DNA of 64,000 nucleotides from Clostridium sp. AM22-11AC. GTDB taxonomy: Bacteria > Bacillota > Clostridia > Lachnospirales > Lachnospiraceae. The stretch's first letter is position 1; each line of letters opens with the position of its first letter. The position numbers and the translations under genes were made by a program. The notes under the pieces were generated by a model that worked only from the letters and a program-made list of their open reading frames with translations, ran no database searches and was not told the DNA's origin. The DNA lies in contig NZ_QUCM01000009.1 of the NCBI RefSeq assembly GCF_003473545.1, forward strand, positions 40,051-104,050, written 5' to 3'. This document shows, one piece after another, positions 26,513 through 35,262 of the stretch.

Positions 26513-27354
26513 TACTCATAAAAAGACAGGGTTTGCGTAATGCAAAACCCTGTCTTTTTATACAGGGCCATGGCCGGGAGATTTTCTGAGGAAACCTGAA
26601 GCTTTATGGTCTTAAAGCCTTTTTTTGCCAGCTGGGGAAGGAGGACAGATAAAAAGGCAGTGCCTAAATGTTTATTTCTAAGTTCCGGGAGAACTTCAAG
26701 GCTGTATAAATAGACAGAGTTTCCCTGGGGTTCAAGAAAACAGGTGACTTCCGGTGCGGTCAGATTTTCTGCAGTATTCTGTGTTAGAAGGCTGCGGCTG
26801 CCAACAGCCTGCCAGGCTGTGCTGCTAGTATTTTCCAAAATCCGGCAGTAAAGCATATCTGCTGTTTTTTCATTTGCCATTGTTTCAAATCCCGTTAATT
26901 CCCGCTCCATCATATATTCATCCCAGGCATGCTCTGCCCCAATATGTTCCAGGACATTTTTCCACAGTTTATTTTCAGTACCACAGGAAAAATACACAGA
27001 GCCTTCTCCTGGAATTTGGTCTTCTTCACAGGCAGCAGCCAGGATAGAAGAAAAAATTCCCTTTTTACGAAGATCCGGGTGCACAAAAGGCACACATTCA
27101 AAGCTGTCATCTCCTGTTTGGTATACAGCCATACAGCCGGACAGGTACGTTTTAGAGACCGGGCATGATTTAGAAATCAGGTCCGGATCAGAAGCTGCAA
27201 ACCACCAGCCGTCAGCATCCAGTATATCTGTAAGCGCTGGCGTGATACCCCAGGATCCGGTATTATCTGTAGAGGCTGCCATGGATGCACACAAAAGCTG
27301 TTCTATATATAATTGGTCTGATGAATTTAAGTTATCTTTAAAGAAAATGTCCAT
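26509..27354 (-). CDS. Tandem GNAT-fold acetyltransferase
   Basis: 281 residues from the ATG at 27354 (GGGAG 9 nt upstream); an upstream ATG at 27402 lacks a ribosome site. Two GNAT modules: the first around 1-145 with VPFVHPDLRKKGIFSSIL (acetyl-CoA loop), the second around 150-281 with LEVLPELRNKHLGTAFLSVLLP and a C-terminal NLPAMALYKKTGF. The substrate is unknown. It converges with the alarmone synthetase gene, stop codons overlapping. Confidence 0.82.
   Translation of the reverse strand: MDIFFKDNLNSSDQLYIEQLLCASMAASTDNTGSWGITPALTDILDADGWWFAASDPDLISKSCPVSKTYLSGCMAVYQTGDDSFECVPFVHPDLRKKGIFSSILAAACEEDQIPGEGSVYFSCGTENKLWKNVLEHIGAEHAWDEYMMERELTGFETMANEKTADMLYCRILENTSSTAWQAVGSRSLLTQNTAENLTAPEVTCFLEPQGNSVYLYSLEVLPELRNKHLGTAFLSVLLPQLAKKGFKTIKLQVSSENLPAMALYKKTGFCITQTLSFYEY
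26519..26560. terminator. Bidirectional terminator inside the 3' end of the GNAT gene
   Basis: The AAAAAGACAGGG arm and the CCCTGTCTTTTT arm form a near-perfect hairpin (one bulged base, GTAAT loop) with T-runs on both strands. It lies just after the alarmone synthetase stop and overlaps the last codons of the convergent GNAT gene. Confidence 0.85.
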
Positions 27355-27470
27355 GAAATAAGCTCCCAATATAGTTTTTATAATGTTTTTATTGTAATCC
27401 AATGGTTTTCAGGGCGCAACCACTGTTAAATGCCCGGATTGTATTTTTTGTGTATTTCCGGCATTATCTC

Positions 27471-27499
27471 TTGAATATGAAAAAACGCAGTGGTAGAAT
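27471..27499 (+). promoter_or_regulatory. Promoter of lrgAB
   Basis: TTGAAT at 27471-27476 and TAGAAT at 27494-27499, 17-bp spacer. Confidence 0.65.
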
Positions 27500-27571
27500 A
27501 ATCCAGAAAAATTTAACGGACGCAAAAGAAAAAATATTGTCATCCGCTAAAACATCAGGAGGAAAACAAAG

Positions 27572-27934
27572 ATGAAATACGTAAGACAGATCGGTATTAT
27601 CCTGGGTATTACTCTGGCTGGAGAATTTTTAAACCAGATCCTGCCCCTTCCTGTTCCGGCAGGTGTATACGGTCTTTTTCTTATGCTGGCAGCCCTTATG
27701 TCAGGTGTTGTGAAAATGGAAAGCGTAGAAGGAACCGGCAATTTTCTTATGGATACCATGTCCATGATGTTTGTACCGGCAACTGTAGGCATTCTGGAGT
27801 GTGCAAATGAGCTGAAAGCCGTTCTTATTCCATTTCTGATCATTATCGCAGTTTCTACTGTTGTAGTAATGATCGTTACCGGAAAAGTGGCACAGTTTAT
27901 GATGGAATCAGCAGAGAAGAAAAAGGAGAAATGA
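27572..27934 (+). CDS. lrgA: LrgA/CidA holin-like membrane protein
   Basis: 120 residues with four membrane helices and the family pattern YVRQIGIILGITLAGEFL, VPAGVYGLFLMLAAL, and MSMMFVPATVGIL. It is followed 4 bp later by lrgB, the fixed partner. LrgA/CidA proteins were described as holin/antiholin-like and, in several bacteria, as pyruvate transport components. CAGGAGG precedes the start. No LytSR-type regulator is adjacent. Confidence 0.92.
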   Translation: MKYVRQIGIILGITLAGEFLNQILPLPVPAGVYGLFLMLAALMSGVVKMESVEGTGNFLMDTMSMMFVPATVGILECANELKAVLIPFLIIIAVSTVVVMIVTGKVAQFMMESAEKKKEK

Positions 27935-27938
27935 TCAA

Positions 27939-28640
27939 ATGAGTACATTAAGAGAGATCCTGGGAAATTCCCAGTACTGGGGACTTACCTTAAGTATAGC
28001 AGCTTATCTGTTTGCCTGCTGGCTGAAACAGAAGACAAAGCTTGCCTTTTTAAATCCGATCCTGGTATCTGTTATCGTGATCATTGCATTTTTACTGGGA
28101 GTAGGAATTGATTATGATACATATAATAAAGGAGCATCTTATTTAAGCTGGCTCCTTACACCGGCAACTGTATGTCTGGCGATCCCGCTGTATAAGCAGC
28201 TTCACCTGTTAAAGAAGCATGGTGCAGCCGTTGCAGTAAGCATTACTTCCGGCGTTGCCACCAGTGCAGTGAGTATTTTCCTCATGTGCCGTGTTCTGGG
28301 ACTGTCCCACACCCATTATGTAACACTGCTTCCAAAGTCCATTACAACTGCTATTGGAATGGGTGTCAGTGAAGAAGCAGGCGGTATTGTAACACTGACT
28401 GTTATCAGTATTATCATCACCGGTGTTTTAGGAAATATGGTTGGCGAGACTGTACTTAAACTTGCAAAGATCGACCACCCGGTAGCAAAGGGACTGGCAT
28501 TTGGTACCAGCGCCCATGCAGTAGGTACAGCAAAAGCACTGGAATTAGGAGAAGTAGAAGGTGCCATGAGCAGCCTTTCTATTGCAGTGGCAGGTCTGCT
28601 CACTGTGATCGCAGTGCCGATCGCGTCTAAGTTTATATAA
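27939..28640 (+). CDS. lrgB: LrgB/CidB membrane partner
   Basis: 233 residues. Family marks: SYLSWLLTPATVCLAIPLY, GVATSAVSIF, LPKSITTAIGMGVSEEAGG and FGTSAHAVGTAKALELGEVEGAMSS. About six to seven helices. It works with LrgA in the membrane. The downstream 165 bp hold a repeat element, not another gene. Confidence 0.93.
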   Translation: MSTLREILGNSQYWGLTLSIAAYLFACWLKQKTKLAFLNPILVSVIVIIAFLLGVGIDYDTYNKGASYLSWLLTPATVCLAIPLYKQLHLLKKHGAAVAVSITSGVATSAVSIFLMCRVLGLSHTHYVTLLPKSITTAIGMGVSEEAGGIVTLTVISIIITGVLGNMVGETVLKLAKIDHPVAKGLAFGTSAHAVGTAKALELGEVEGAMSSLSIAVAGLLTVIAVPIASKFI

Positions 28641-28804
28641 GCGCAGAGAAATCTTCAAATGCGTCACTGGCGCATTCTTGATATGCATGGCAAAACAAGC
28701 GGCTGCGTTAGCGCGGAAATCTAAGTCTATATAAAGATATTTCACCTGCCCCGGCATTGCCGGGGCACATCTGTATTTGCAAATAAAAGAAAGGGGTTAC
28801 GTTT
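28641..28804. repeat. Intergenic palindromes with a fragment of the 24.6-kb repeat
   Basis: AAAACAAGCGGCTGCG at about 28694 is a 16-bp exact match to the repeat at 24.6 kb. Nearby are AATGCG/CGCATT and a strong hairpin GCCCCGGC/GCCGGGGC at about 28748-28767, which lacks a T-run. There is no coding potential. Confidence 0.6.
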
Positions 28805-30589
28805 ATGAAGAAAAGAAGTGAAGCAGAAATTTCTACCACCTGGAAGTTAGAGGACATGGTCCCGGATAATGAGACCTGGGAAAAACAGTTAAAAGAAGCG
28901 TCTGGTGAGCTTGAAAAATACGGGGAATTTAAGGGCAAGCTGGCAGAGTCAGCAGAAAACTTATACCAGTGCCTGAAATTTGATGATGAGTTCAGCTTAA
29001 AAGCAGAGCGCCTGTACGTATATGCCAGAATGCGTTCCGACGAAGATACAGCAAATGACCTGTATCAGGACATGTTTTCCAGGGCACAGCTTTTAAATAT
29101 CCGGGCTTCTGAAAATTCAGCTTATATGGTTCCGGAGATCTTATCCATTCCGGAAGAAATCTTAAAAGAATACAGAAACAGCCATCCGGGCCTGAAACAT
29201 TTTGACCGCCTGTTAGATCAGCTGTTAGAGCGCAAGAGCCACACACTTTCTAAAGAAATGGAACAGTTACTGGCTCAGTCCTACGAGGCAACCCAGGGCG
29301 GAAGCCAGGTATTTACCATGTTTAATAATGCAGATGCCCGCTTCCCGGCTGTTCATGACGCAGAGGGAAAGGAAATTCCTCTTACCCATGGAAATTATAT
29401 TGCTCTCCTGGAAAATCAGAACAGAGACATCCGAAAAGAGGCTTTTGAAAACCTGTATAGTGTATACAAGCAGTTTTCCAATACCTTATCCGCAGCTTTT
29501 GGTGCCAATGTAAAACAGGCTGTATTCTATGCAAAGGCCAGAAATTATACTTCCAGCCGTCAGTCAAGCCTTTCCGGGAATGAAGTTCCTGAGTCTGTAT
29601 ATGACAATCTGGTGGCATCTGTGAGAAAAAGTCTCCCACTGCTCCACAGATATGCTTCTCTGAGGAAAAAACTCCTGGGCGTAGAAGAACTTCACATGTA
29701 TGACTTGTATGTGCCTATGGTGGCAGAAGCAGACCGTCATTATACCTTTGAAGAAGCCAAAGACATTGTAAAAACAGGTCTTGCACCTATGGGCGAAGAG
29801 TATCTGGGCCTTCTTCAGGAAGGTTTTGACAACCGCTGGATTGATATATATGAAAATGAAGGAAAACGAAGCGGCGCTTATTCCTGGGGCGTTTATGGCT
29901 GCCATCCTTATGTATTATTAAATTTCCATGGAACTTTAAATGATGTATTTACACTGGCTCACGAAATGGGCCATTCTATCCACACCTGGTACTCTAACAA
30001 GAACCAGTCTTATACTTACAGCGGTTATAAGATCTTTGTGGCAGAGGTAGCTTCCACCTGTAACGAGGCTCTGCTGATCCGTCATTTATTAAAGAACAGC
30101 AAAGATAAACAGGAAAAAGCCTATTTATTAAATTATTTCCTGGAAAGCTTCAGGGGAACCTTATTCCGCCAGACCATGTTTGCGGAATTTGAGCAGAAAG
30201 CCCATGAGATGGCAGCAGCAGGCGAGAGCATGACTTCCCAGAGTCTTTGCAATATTTATAAGAAGTTAAATGAAGACTATTTTGGTCCGGATACAGTGAT
30301 CGACCCTGAGATCCAGTATGAATGGGAGCGGATCCCACATTTTTATACCCCATTTTATGTATATCAGTATGCTACCGGTTTTTCTGCAGCCATCGCTATC
30401 AGCAGGAAGATCTTTAACGGGGAACTTGGCATTTTAGAAGGATATAAGAAGTTTTTAAGCGGCGGCTGCTCCGATACACCCATCGAACTGTTAAAACTGG
30501 CAGGTGTGGACATGTCCCATACAGGCCCGGTAGAAGAGGCACTTAAGTTCTTTGAGGAGCTGTTAAATGAGTTTGAGGAACTGGCATAA
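28805..30589 (+). CDS. pepF: Oligoendopeptidase F (M3 family)
   Basis: 594 residues, normal for PepF. Zinc site: TLAHEMGHSIHTWYS (HExxH, around residue 385), with the downstream EVASTCNEALL glutamate. N-terminal EISTTWKLEDMVPDNETWEKQ and C-terminal IPHFYTPFYVYQYATGFSAA are typical. It is a cytosolic metallopeptidase that cuts oligopeptides. GAAAGGGG precedes the start. It appears to be a single-gene unit. Confidence 0.95.
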   Translation: MKKRSEAEISTTWKLEDMVPDNETWEKQLKEASGELEKYGEFKGKLAESAENLYQCLKFDDEFSLKAERLYVYARMRSDEDTANDLYQDMFSRAQLLNIRASENSAYMVPEILSIPEEILKEYRNSHPGLKHFDRLLDQLLERKSHTLSKEMEQLLAQSYEATQGGSQVFTMFNNADARFPAVHDAEGKEIPLTHGNYIALLENQNRDIRKEAFENLYSVYKQFSNTLSAAFGANVKQAVFYAKARNYTSSRQSSLSGNEVPESVYDNLVASVRKSLPLLHRYASLRKKLLGVEELHMYDLYVPMVAEADRHYTFEEAKDIVKTGLAPMGEEYLGLLQEGFDNRWIDIYENEGKRSGAYSWGVYGCHPYVLLNFHGTLNDVFTLAHEMGHSIHTWYSNKNQSYTYSGYKIFVAEVASTCNEALLIRHLLKNSKDKQEKAYLLNYFLESFRGTLFRQTMFAEFEQKAHEMAAAGESMTSQSLCNIYKKLNEDYFGPDTVIDPEIQYEWERIPHFYTPFYVYQYATGFSAAIAISRKIFNGELGILEGYKKFLSGGCSDTPIELLKLAGVDMSHTGPVEEALKFFEELLNEFEELA

Positions 30590-30613
30590 AACCAGTTTAG
30601 ATCCGCTGCAAAC

Positions 30614-30641
30614 ATGACAATATTGAAAAAAAGTGTATAAT
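30614..30641 (+). promoter_or_regulatory. Promoter of the pyrFKDE operon
   Basis: ATGACA at 30614-30619 and a perfect TATAAT at 30636-30641, 16-bp spacer. The leader to pyrF is about 120 nt. No clear pyrR-type attenuator hairpin was found in it. Confidence 0.65.
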
Positions 30642-30769
30642 CCCAAGTTTTCTTGAAGAAATAGGTTATCTATGTTAAAATTAGGATAATCATTCAGAAC
30701 GACCAGTTTTGGATCATGGAAATACCTGTAATGAATATACAAATGTAGTGTAAACCAAGGAGGAACATT

Positions 30770-31687
30770 ATGATCAGTCAGTTAATCGAAAAAATCCAGA
30801 AGACAAAGGCTCCAATCTGCGTAGGCTTAGACCCAATGCTTTCCTATGTGCCAGAGCACATTGTAAAAAAAGCATTTGACGCTTATGGAGAGACCTTAGA
30901 GGGAGCTGCAGAAGCAATCTGGCAGTATAATAAAGAGATCATTGACAATACTTATGACCTGATCCCGGCAGTAAAGCCACAGATCGCTATGTATGAGCAG
31001 TTTGGCATTGAGGGATTAATGGTTTATAAGAAAACCGTAGATTACTGCCAGGAAAAGGGGCTGGTAGTCATCGGTGATGCAAAGAGAGGTGATATCGGCT
31101 CTACTTCCGCTGCATATGCAACCGGACATCTGGGCAAAGTACAGGTAGGCTCCAAGTCCTACAGCGGTTTTGCTACTGATATGCTGACTGTAAATCCATA
31201 CCTTGGAACAGATGGCGTAAAGCCTTTCGTAGATGCATGCAATGCAAACGATAAGGGAATTTTCGTTCTGGTAAAGACCTCAAATCCATCCAGCGGCGAG
31301 TTCCAGGACAAACTGATCGACGGCCGTCCTCTTTACGAATTAGTAGCTGAAAAAGTAGTAGAGTGGGGCAATATGTCCATGGACGGAACCTACAGCAACG
31401 TAGGTGCAGTAGTAGGCGCTACCTATCCGGAAATGAGCAAGATCTTAAGAAAGCTGATGCCACATACCTACTTCCTGGTACCAGGATACGGCGCACAGGG
31501 CGGTACTGCAGCAGACTTAAAGCACTGCTTCAATGAAGATGGTCTAGGTGCTATTGTAAACTCCTCCAGAGGTATCATTGCAGCATATCGTCAGGAAAAA
31601 TACAAACAGTTTGGTCCGGAGCACTTTGCAGAGGCTTCCAGACAGGCAGTTATTGACATGGTTGCTGATATCAACAGTGTACTGTAA
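30770..31687 (+). CDS. pyrF: Orotidine 5'-phosphate decarboxylase
   Basis: 305 residues, the longer type 2 OMP decarboxylase. N-terminal CVGLDPML, the catalytic GDAKRGDIGSTS (D-x-K-x-x-D, around residue 103), and VVGATYP plus VPGYGAQGG for phosphate binding. It converts OMP to UMP, the last step of de novo UMP synthesis. First gene of a run pyrF-pyrK-pyrD-pyrE with short gaps. AAGGAGG precedes the start. Confidence 0.96.
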   Translation: MISQLIEKIQKTKAPICVGLDPMLSYVPEHIVKKAFDAYGETLEGAAEAIWQYNKEIIDNTYDLIPAVKPQIAMYEQFGIEGLMVYKKTVDYCQEKGLVVIGDAKRGDIGSTSAAYATGHLGKVQVGSKSYSGFATDMLTVNPYLGTDGVKPFVDACNANDKGIFVLVKTSNPSSGEFQDKLIDGRPLYELVAEKVVEWGNMSMDGTYSNVGAVVGATYPEMSKILRKLMPHTYFLVPGYGAQGGTAADLKHCFNEDGLGAIVNSSRGIIAAYRQEKYKQFGPEHFAEASRQAVIDMVADINSVL

Positions 31688-31719
31688 TTAGCAAGAAATA
31701 AAAAGGTTGGAAAAACAAC

Positions 31720-32505
31720 ATGGCAAAATTAAAAATGACAGCTGCTGTTACCTCACAGGTACAGCTGGCAGAAGGAATTTATGACTTAAGACTGGCTGCG
31801 GGTGAGATCGCAGCCCAGGCTGTGCCTGGACAGTTCGTATCCCTTTATTCCAAAGACGGATCCAGACTGCTTCCAAGACCCATCAGCCTTTGTGGTATTG
31901 ATAAAGAAAAGGGAGAACTGCGTCTGGTATACCGTGTGGCAGGAGCCGGAACAAAGGAATTTTCCGCACTGACAGCAGGAGATACTATTGACGTATTAGG
32001 ACCTCTTGGAAATGGTTTCCCATTATTAGAAGGAAAGAAAGCATTCCTCATCGGCGGCGGTATCGGTATCCCGCCAATGCTTGAACTTGCAAAAGCATTA
32101 AGCAAAGTAAACGGTGGTGAAATGGTACAGTCCGTTATCGGCTACCGTGACAGCCACATGTTCTTAAAAGAAGAATTTGAAGCATACGGCTCTGTAACTG
32201 TTGCCACAGAAGACGGCAGTGTAGGAACAAAGGGAAATGTATTAGATGCCATCCGTGAAAATGATCTGAAGGCAGATGTGATCTATGCCTGCGGACCGAC
32301 TCCTATGCTTCGTGCCTTAAAGGCATACAGCCAGGAAAAAGGCATCCTCTGCTACTTATCCCTGGAAGAGAAAATGGCCTGCGGCATTGGTGCCTGTCTG
32401 GCATGCACCTGCCAGACAAAGGATGTGGACGAACATTCCCAGGTACATAACAAGCGTATCTGTAAGGATGGCCCCGTATTCCTGGCAGAAGACATTGAAC
32501 TGTAA
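31720..32505 (+). CDS. pyrK: Dihydroorotate dehydrogenase electron-transfer subunit
   Basis: 261 residues. FAD-binding RPISLCGID, the NAD-binding GGGIGIPPM, and a C-terminal 2Fe-2S cysteine group CGIGACLACTCQT with a further Cys in NKRICKDG. It passes electrons from dihydroorotate, via PyrD, to NAD. Adjacent to pyrD, 67 bp upstream. Confidence 0.96.
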   Translation: MAKLKMTAAVTSQVQLAEGIYDLRLAAGEIAAQAVPGQFVSLYSKDGSRLLPRPISLCGIDKEKGELRLVYRVAGAGTKEFSALTAGDTIDVLGPLGNGFPLLEGKKAFLIGGGIGIPPMLELAKALSKVNGGEMVQSVIGYRDSHMFLKEEFEAYGSVTVATEDGSVGTKGNVLDAIRENDLKADVIYACGPTPMLRALKAYSQEKGILCYLSLEEKMACGIGACLACTCQTKDVDEHSQVHNKRICKDGPVFLAEDIEL

Positions 32506-32572
32506 AGTACAGTAAAAATTGCCCGGATCAAAACGGGCGGACATGTGAGAAAGCAGGAGGCAGGACCGAATT

Positions 32573-33475
32573 ATGAATATGAGTGTAAAGATCGCCGGAG
32601 TGGAATTTAAAAATCCGGTTATGGAAGCGTCCGGCACCTTTGGTTCCGGTATGGAATACAGCGAGTTTGTAGATTTAAGCCGTCTTGGCGCTGTTGTCAC
32701 AAAAGGTGTGGCAAATGTGCCGTGGCCGGGAAACCCGACACCAAGGATCGCAGAGACCTACGGCGGCATGATCAATGCCATTGGTCTGCAGAACCCGGGT
32801 ATCGATGTATTTGCAAAGAGAGATATCCCATTTTTAAAGAAATATGATACAAAGATCGTAGTTAATGTGTGCGGAAAGACCACAGAAGATTACATTGATG
32901 TAGTAGAGCGCCTGGGAGATGAGCCGGTAGATATGCTGGAGATCAACATTTCCTGTCCAAACGTAAAAGAGGGCGGTATCGCCTTCGGTCAGGATCCTAA
33001 GGCAGTAGAAGCTATTACAAAGGCAGTAAAAGCCCATGCAAAACAGCCGGTTGTTATGAAATTAAGCCCGAATGTAACAGATATTACAGTTATGGCAAAG
33101 GCAGCAGAGGCAGGCGGCGCAGATGCCATTTCCCTGATCAATACTTTAACCGGTATGAAGATCGACATCAACCGCAGAACCTTCGCAGTTGCCAATAAAA
33201 CAGGCGGACTTTCCGGTCCGGCTATCCGTCCGGTAGCTGTACGCATGGTCTATCAGGCAGCCCAGGCAGTAAAAGTGCCGATCATCGGTATGGGCGGTAT
33301 CTGCAATGCAGATGACGCGCTGGAATTTATCCTTGCAGGCGCAACTGCAGTAGCTATCGGTACTGCAAACTTCCACGACCCATATGCAACTGTTAAAACA
33401 GTCGATGGCATTAAGGCATATATGGAAAAATATGGAATTGAAGATATTAACGAACTGATCGGTGCAGTGAAGTAA
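32573..33475 (+). CDS. pyrD: Dihydroorotate dehydrogenase, class 1B catalytic subunit
   Basis: 300 residues. FMN and substrate motifs: NPVMEASGTFGSG, INAIGLQNPG, the catalytic Cys in INISCPNVKEGG (around residue 128), and IGMGGICNADDALEF. The presence of pyrK next door fits class 1B (NAD-dependent, heterotetrameric). CAGGAGG lies about 14 nt upstream of the ATG. Confidence 0.96.
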   Translation: MNMSVKIAGVEFKNPVMEASGTFGSGMEYSEFVDLSRLGAVVTKGVANVPWPGNPTPRIAETYGGMINAIGLQNPGIDVFAKRDIPFLKKYDTKIVVNVCGKTTEDYIDVVERLGDEPVDMLEINISCPNVKEGGIAFGQDPKAVEAITKAVKAHAKQPVVMKLSPNVTDITVMAKAAEAGGADAISLINTLTGMKIDINRRTFAVANKTGGLSGPAIRPVAVRMVYQAAQAVKVPIIGMGGICNADDALEFILAGATAVAIGTANFHDPYATVKTVDGIKAYMEKYGIEDINELIGAVK

Positions 33476-33531
33476 TAAAACAGTCACATAAGAAATTTGG
33501 GAAAAATTGGAAAAATAAGGAGGGCATTACC

Positions 33532-34212
33532 ATGGAAAGCTATAAGCAGGAATTTATTGAATTTATGGTAGAAAGCAATGTATTAAAATTTGGAGATTTC
33601 ACCTTAAAGAGCGGAAGAAAGTCCCCATTCTTTATGAACGCAGGCGCCTATGTAACAGGTACCCAGTTAAAGAAATTAGGTGAGTACTACGCAAAGGCTA
33701 TTCATGACAACTTTGGTCTGGACTTTGACGTACTCTTTGGACCGGCTTACAAGGGTATTCCGTTAAGCGTTGCAACCACCATGGCGATCAGCGATTTATA
33801 CGGAAAAGACATCCGTTACTGCTCCAACCGTAAGGAAGTAAAGGACCACGGTGATACCGGTATCCTGTTAGGAAGCAAGATCAAAGACGGCGACCGTGTT
33901 ATGATCATTGAGGACGTTACCACTTCCGGTAAGTCCATTGAAGAGACATTCCCAATCATTAAGGCTCAGGGCGATGTAGAGATTAAGGGTCTCATCGTTT
34001 CCTTAAACCGTATGGAGCGTGGAAAAGGAACCAAGAGTGCTTTAGACGAGATTAAAGATCTGTACGGCTTCCCAACTGCAGCCATCGTTACCATGGCAGA
34101 TGTAACAGAGTGCTTATACAACAAGGAATGCAACGGTCAGGTAGTGATCGATGATAAGATCAAGGCAGCTCTTGATGCATATTATGAACAGTACGGCGCA
34201 AAGAACGAATAA
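33532..34212 (+). CDS. pyrE: Orotate phosphoribosyltransferase
   Basis: 226 residues. The PRPP-binding signature VMIIEDVTTSGKS lies near residue 125, and FTLKSGRKSPFFMN at the N-terminus is typical of bacterial PyrE. It turns orotate and PRPP into OMP, the substrate of PyrF in the same operon. AAGGAGG precedes the start. A small membrane-protein gene follows 20 bp later. Confidence 0.96.
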   Translation: MESYKQEFIEFMVESNVLKFGDFTLKSGRKSPFFMNAGAYVTGTQLKKLGEYYAKAIHDNFGLDFDVLFGPAYKGIPLSVATTMAISDLYGKDIRYCSNRKEVKDHGDTGILLGSKIKDGDRVMIIEDVTTSGKSIEETFPIIKAQGDVEIKGLIVSLNRMERGKGTKSALDEIKDLYGFPTAAIVTMADVTECLYNKECNGQVVIDDKIKAALDAYYEQYGAKNE

Positions 34213-34232
34213 GAGCCGGAGGTAGTTGCAAT

Positions 34233-34382
34233 ATGGAGAGAGTATATAAAACAATGAAGGTTACAGGAGCCGGCTGTATTGCAGCAGGTGTTGTGATCCT
34301 GGTGACAGGTCTTGTGGTAGGCATTATTTCCATTGTCAATGGAGCGCTGCTTTTAAAACGCAAATCCGAAATTGAATTTTAG
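34233..34382 (+). CDS. Small single-span membrane protein (49 aa)
   Basis: Begins MERVYKTMKVTGAGC and has one long hydrophobic span (about residues 13-41: A, G, V, I, L-rich) ending in LLLKRKSEIEF, positively charged after the span. GGAGG lies 8 nt before the ATG. It sits between pyrE and the VanZ-like gene, spaced 20 and 15 bp, so it is probably cotranscribed. No family is recognised. The short size and clear ribosome site make it a likely real gene. Confidence 0.7.
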   Translation: MERVYKTMKVTGAGCIAAGVVILVTGLVVGIISIVNGALLLKRKSEIEF

Positions 34383-34397
34383 GATGCGGGGTCACAG

Positions 34398-34865
34398 ATG
34401 ATCAGAAACACAACTAAACGCCAGAAGATGGGATGGGTACTGTTTATACTGTACCTGTGCCTTCTGGCGTATTTCATGTTTTTTTCAGAGTCATTCGGAC
34501 GAACGGATACAGACAGGGACTACGCCTATAACCTGATCCTTTTTAAAGAGATCAGCCGTTATTTCAAATATTATAATGTACTGGGATTTCCATTGTTTAT
34601 GATCAACATTGTGGGAAATATCGTTGCTTTTGCACCCTTTGGATTTTTTCTGCCGGTCATCAGCAGAAGAAGCAAGAAATGGTATAATACAGTGACTTTT
34701 GGTTTTACCTGGAGCCTGATCTTAGAAACATTGCAGCTGATATCCAAAGTGGGCAGTTTTGATGTAGATGACCTGTTCCTTAATACACTGGGAGCAGCTT
34801 TCGGCTTTGGCTGTTACTGTCTGGTACAGCATATGCGATTACGTTACAGGAGGAAAATACATTGA
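34398..34865 (+). CDS. VanZ-family membrane protein
   Basis: 155 residues, four membrane helices: an N-terminal span, NIVGNIVAFAPFGFFLPV with the conserved N-x-x-x-F-x-P-x-G motif, then SLILETLQLISKVGSFDVDDLFLNTLGAAFGF, the E-x-x-Q and D-x-D-D-x-x-x-N signature of VanZ-like proteins. Vancomycin-operon VanZ gives some teicoplanin tolerance, but most chromosomal homologues have no known role. The stop overlaps the TTG start of the next gene by 4 bp. Confidence 0.85.
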   Translation: MIRNTTKRQKMGWVLFILYLCLLAYFMFFSESFGRTDTDRDYAYNLILFKEISRYFKYYNVLGFPLFMINIVGNIVAFAPFGFFLPVISRRSKKWYNTVTFGFTWSLILETLQLISKVGSFDVDDLFLNTLGAAFGFGCYCLVQHMRLRYRRKIH

Positions 34866-35185
34866 GACAGATCGGAAACAAGGTTTCCTATGTGAAAAAT
34901 CCCTTTGCAAAGAACAGTTTTTACTGTCTGGGTCTGGGAATCGCCTCCCTTCTTTTAGGTGCCTTAAGCATGTATTTTTCTGTTAAAAACGCAGGACAGG
35001 GAGGCTTAAATACAGGAGCCTACGGATTTTCCAGTATGGCAGCAGCCATTATGGGGCTCTGGTACGGCATCCTTTCCTTTACAGAAGATGACTGTAATTA
35101 TATTTTAGCCAGGATCGGGATGGCTTTAGAGGGGATCATACTTCTTGTCTGGGTCATCATTATATTTACCGGTATCTTCAGATAA
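34862..35185 (+). CDS. DUF6142-type small membrane protein
   Basis: 107 residues from a TTG start that overlaps the VanZ-like stop (TTGA). Three hydrophobic spans: CLGLGIASLLLGALSMYF, FSSMAAAIMGLWYGILSF and a C-terminal IGMALEGIILLVWVIIIFTGI. The start VSYVKNPFAKNSFY is like the DUF6142 group. Function unknown. Coupled with the VanZ-like gene. Confidence 0.65.
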   Translation: MRQIGNKVSYVKNPFAKNSFYCLGLGIASLLLGALSMYFSVKNAGQGGLNTGAYGFSSMAAAIMGLWYGILSFTEDDCNYILARIGMALEGIILLVWVIIIFTGIFR

Positions 35186-35262
35186 GTGATACCAGGATCA
35201 AAAGGGCAAAATATAAGTATCAAAGCAGGCAGATGCGGATGTACAAGGAGGGAATACATTTT

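Noticed and set aside
34398..34865. Glycopeptide resistance gene vanZ
   Set aside because: Only the VanZ-like fold is present; no vanHAX-type genes are nearby, and chromosomal homologues are common.
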